Part shown: in pieces, positions 61,201 to 64,000 of the stretch
How the letters are laid out: each line of letters begins with the position of its first letter
Numbering within the stretch: the stretch's first letter is position 1
Source: Prinia subflava
Lineage: Eukaryota; Chordata; Aves; Passeriformes; Cisticolidae
NCBI RefSeq assembly: GCF_021018805.1
Contig: NC_086248.1
Location: 55,247,485-55,311,484 of the forward strand
Direction of reading: 5' to 3'
DNA: 64,000 bases
Made by a program: the position numbers and the translations under genes
The notes under the pieces: model-generated
What the model was told of the DNA's origin: nothing
Database searches by the model: none
Seen by the model: only the letters and a program-made list of their open reading frames with translations

Positions 61201-64000
61201 TGGCTATGACAGCTTTTGAGTATTTTAAACAAACAACATTTAGTAAATATCTACTCTTAAGGAATGGACTCAGAAGACCAAATCACAGAGGCCAAGATCC
61301 CTACATGAGTAAGTGGTGTCTCCAAAAGTCCGATTCAAAATGCCTGAAGTAGTTAAAACATTACAGACCTACTCCCACACTTCCATTTTTCAAAACTGTC
61401 TGCTACGAGGACACAAAACCATAAAGCCTATTGCTTGTATTATACCTGATTCTATCATCTCTTCCAAGGTTGGCCATTCTCAAGTTTCCCCCATTAAAAA
61501 AATGAGTAAGTTTCAACAAGGAACATATACTTGAGTGTTCTCAACACACGCCCTTACAATCAGAAACATAAAAATATAATGACACCCCTTAAACAGAGTA
61601 CTTTGCCACCTTATCACCAGTAAAATTGGATAGTAAGATCCCAGCATCAACTGAAATTTTAAAAATGAAAGTGGAAGTCAATTTTTAAATATTGCATTGT
61701 CATTCCTTTCACTTAACTGTTCTGCTTACAACAGCTTCCCCATACTAACTATCCTGGTTTGCAGCTAGCAGAGAACACAACCACACATTCACCTGCACAG
61801 AGAAAGGCATAACTAACAAGATAAGCTGCAGATCACCACTGCTAGTTTAAAAGGTGACCAGCCAAATACAGTATTTAAAGAGCAAAATCATTAATACAAT
61901 AGCTGCTAATTAAACATTTTTACATTACAGAAACAAGACACCTGAAAATTACCACCTGTCTCGAATACTCCCCAAAGCAGAGTACTCAAAATAACCATTT
62001 TTGATTTGACTGCAACAAATCCTAACTGCAACTATGCAAGCAAAAATGGCACATACAGAGAAGGTAAAGATATAAACCCAAACCTCCAAAGTGAGTTCAT
62101 GTCCTTAAGACATTACTTTAGTTGTGTTTTAAGAAACAACTGTGAGACCCCCTAAACCAAATCTTAATCAGTGTACTAAGACACTCCGAAAAGTTTATCA
62201 TTTTCAAAAAACCAGATTGTTATATAGTTCAAAAAATTATTTTAAAAAATAACTAAGAATTGAAATTGACATCTCAGTTAGCAGAAGAATGTAAATTGAC
62301 ATAGAATTCTTCAGTCATTTAGGTTGGAAAACACCCTTAAGGTAAGATCTCAATTGCTTCATGGTAATATACAGAACAAAATACAATTTAAATCTCTGCT
62401 TCCTATAGACCAATTCAAACAAATATGCAAGAGTATGTACTGTTCCACACAGAAATACACCATAGCAAAATCTCAGAGTCCCCAGACACATACAAAAGAA
62501 ATATTTCAAAGTCCATACATTACATCTGGACTTAAAATCATATACTTGATAAGGGTATTGAAAAACCTCATCCCACAAGGAAACTTAGAATCCTGAAAGG
62601 AACATATGAATCTATAAACACATGAAATTTTACCTTGATTTTTCTCCCTGCAAGGTTAACAGGACAGCTGGATTTGTTTATTTTTACACAACTCAGAGAT
62701 GGCTTGAGTGCATGGTTTTCTAACACAGATCTGGCTTAGTTAAGACTGAACCACAAAATTCGTTGTTCATCTTCAAGAATATTTGAGAACTAGGACAAAT
62801 CTGGCTGAACCATACCTAGATTGTGATGCCAAAAGATTCAAATGAAGGCTCCAATCCTGCAACTGGATCTGTGTAAATAGTTGACAGGGCATACAAGCAA
62901 CTCCACATAAATAATAAATGATCATAAATAAGTAATGATCATTGCATTGAGGTGTTTCTGTATTTATTCTGAAACAAACTCGGCACTATTTGCATTTCTA
63001 AGTGTCTTTTATTAAAGTAACTGTTCAATTTTGCAGGTTATTTCTCTAATAATAAAATACAAGATTATCAGCCATTTTACTGAAAGCATTGATACAGTTA
63101 CACAACTTCTGAAAAGCATGCTACTATTTTTTTCAGGTGACTACATTAACAAATTGAAATATAACATAACGGCAATTTGTACCTGAAAACAAGTAAAATT
63201 TTAATGTTTTCCACAGTTTTATGCAGAGTATATTAATGTTTAAATGGAACGTATTTCCTTTTCTATACCACTGTAACACCCGCCCCGATATCTGTATTTT
63301 CAACTCACATATTTTCAACTCACAAATTTTCAACATCTTTATACTGGTGTAACTGTAGTAGCACAGCTATAGTTCATGTTCTGTCAGCATTTCCTTTATA
63401 AGCCACATTCTTCACGTTTGTTCCTTGGCCATAAAAGTTCACATCAGGATGAAACTTTGTGTAGGAATTCCTATACTAGCAAACAAATTTTAAAAACTAT
63501 AATTTAAAACATTTTATTTCGTCAATTACTTTTAGAGGATGGTGAAGTAGGAGTTAAAACCCAGCATTTTTAACATAACTTTTTTTTTTACATGAAAGGA
63601 CAGACCATCCACAGTTAGAAGAATAAAATGGGTTCAACGTATTTTTTGTCTGTATCTTGTTTTATTTACCAGCTACAAGATGGATAAAGGAATAGTTCAG
63701 TTTGTCAACTCAATGCAGACACAGAAAGACACACAAAAACTACTCATTTAAACAGTAAACCTAGCAGCTCAATTCCAAGGTTTAACATTTCAGCTGCTTT
63801 AAGTCTTAGGTACAAAAGATCATCATATACAACACAGAGTACTGTCAGCCAAGATGTAGGAATCTGTGCATTCAAAAACATTATCCCAGTTCAGAAAATG
63901 CACTGGTGTATTCCGTTACATTGGGAAATGTACACAAGGTTTCAGGATCATGTAAATTTTATAGTCAAGTTACAAACCTAAAAAAAGTTTCTTAAATGGA
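58268..64000. other. Presumed MED23 intron or upstream region; no exon recognised
   Basis: I looked for the residues that should precede HKQRCPV in MED23 and did not find them, so the next upstream exon is probably beyond the window. The sequence is AT-rich with short open frames only. A possible acceptor plus short frame at 61079-61159 on the minus strand is described under findings. Confidence 0.5.
63296..63335. repeat. 15-bp tandem repeat, about 2.7 copies
   Basis: The unit ATTTTCAACTCACAW is repeated almost three times, the last copy partial. Confidence 0.85.

Noticed and set aside
62634..62647. 14-nt microexon (TTGCAG acceptor, GTAAAA donor, minus strand)
   Set aside because: Such short matches occur by chance, and 14 nt would shift the MED23 frame.
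1..64000. CRISPR arrays, bacterial operons or an undescribed prokaryotic system
   Set aside because: The sequence is plainly vertebrate nuclear DNA with introns and CR1 elements; no regular repeat-spacer array was seen.

Overview
The window looks like avian nuclear DNA, probably from a songbird (passerine). It is AT-rich and intron-rich, and it carries CR1 LINE 3' ends in both orientations. It also holds a tRNA-Ile-headed, CR1-tailed SINE of the TguSINE1 type and three solo-LTR-like blocks. The species cannot be fixed from sequence alone.

Only one protein-coding gene is supported. This is MED23, Mediator complex subunit 23, on the minus strand from about 58.27 kb down to its stop codon at 36.94 kb. 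I placed 19 consecutive coding exons. Their lengths, phases and splice sites join into one open frame of 3,237 nt, or 1,078 residues plus a stop. This is the C-terminal four fifths of a protein of about 1,370 residues. Roughly the first 290 residues lie beyond the right edge, or in exons I could not find between 58.3 and 64 kb. Seventeen introns are ordinary GT-AG. The one at 41824-42921 is a textbook U12-type AT-AC intron.

Layout: 1-36.9 kb is gene-poor DNA downstream of MED23. It has CR1 fragments (2.8, 10.5, 13.1, 13.5, 14.4, 16.0-17.6 and 34.7-35.6 kb), one SINE (3.5 kb), two LTRs (23.7-24.3 and 24.98-25.68 kb), long poly-T tracts and a few conserved-enhancer-like stretches. 36.9-58.3 kb is MED23. 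One of its introns holds a CR1 and an antisense solo LTR, and another holds a 229-nt tract made almost only of A and C. 58.3-64 kb has no recognised exon and is presumably MED23 intron.

The most unusual signal is in the solo LTR at 46960-47673. Its 3' third holds four consecutive perfect stem-loops, arranged as a tandem duplication of a two-hairpin unit of 64 bp. Stem sequences differ between the two units, but the paired arm changes to match, while three of the four loops are identical. That is the covariation expected of a selected RNA structure. The AT-AC intron of MED23 and the apparent lack of ARG1 beside MED23 are the next most useful observations.
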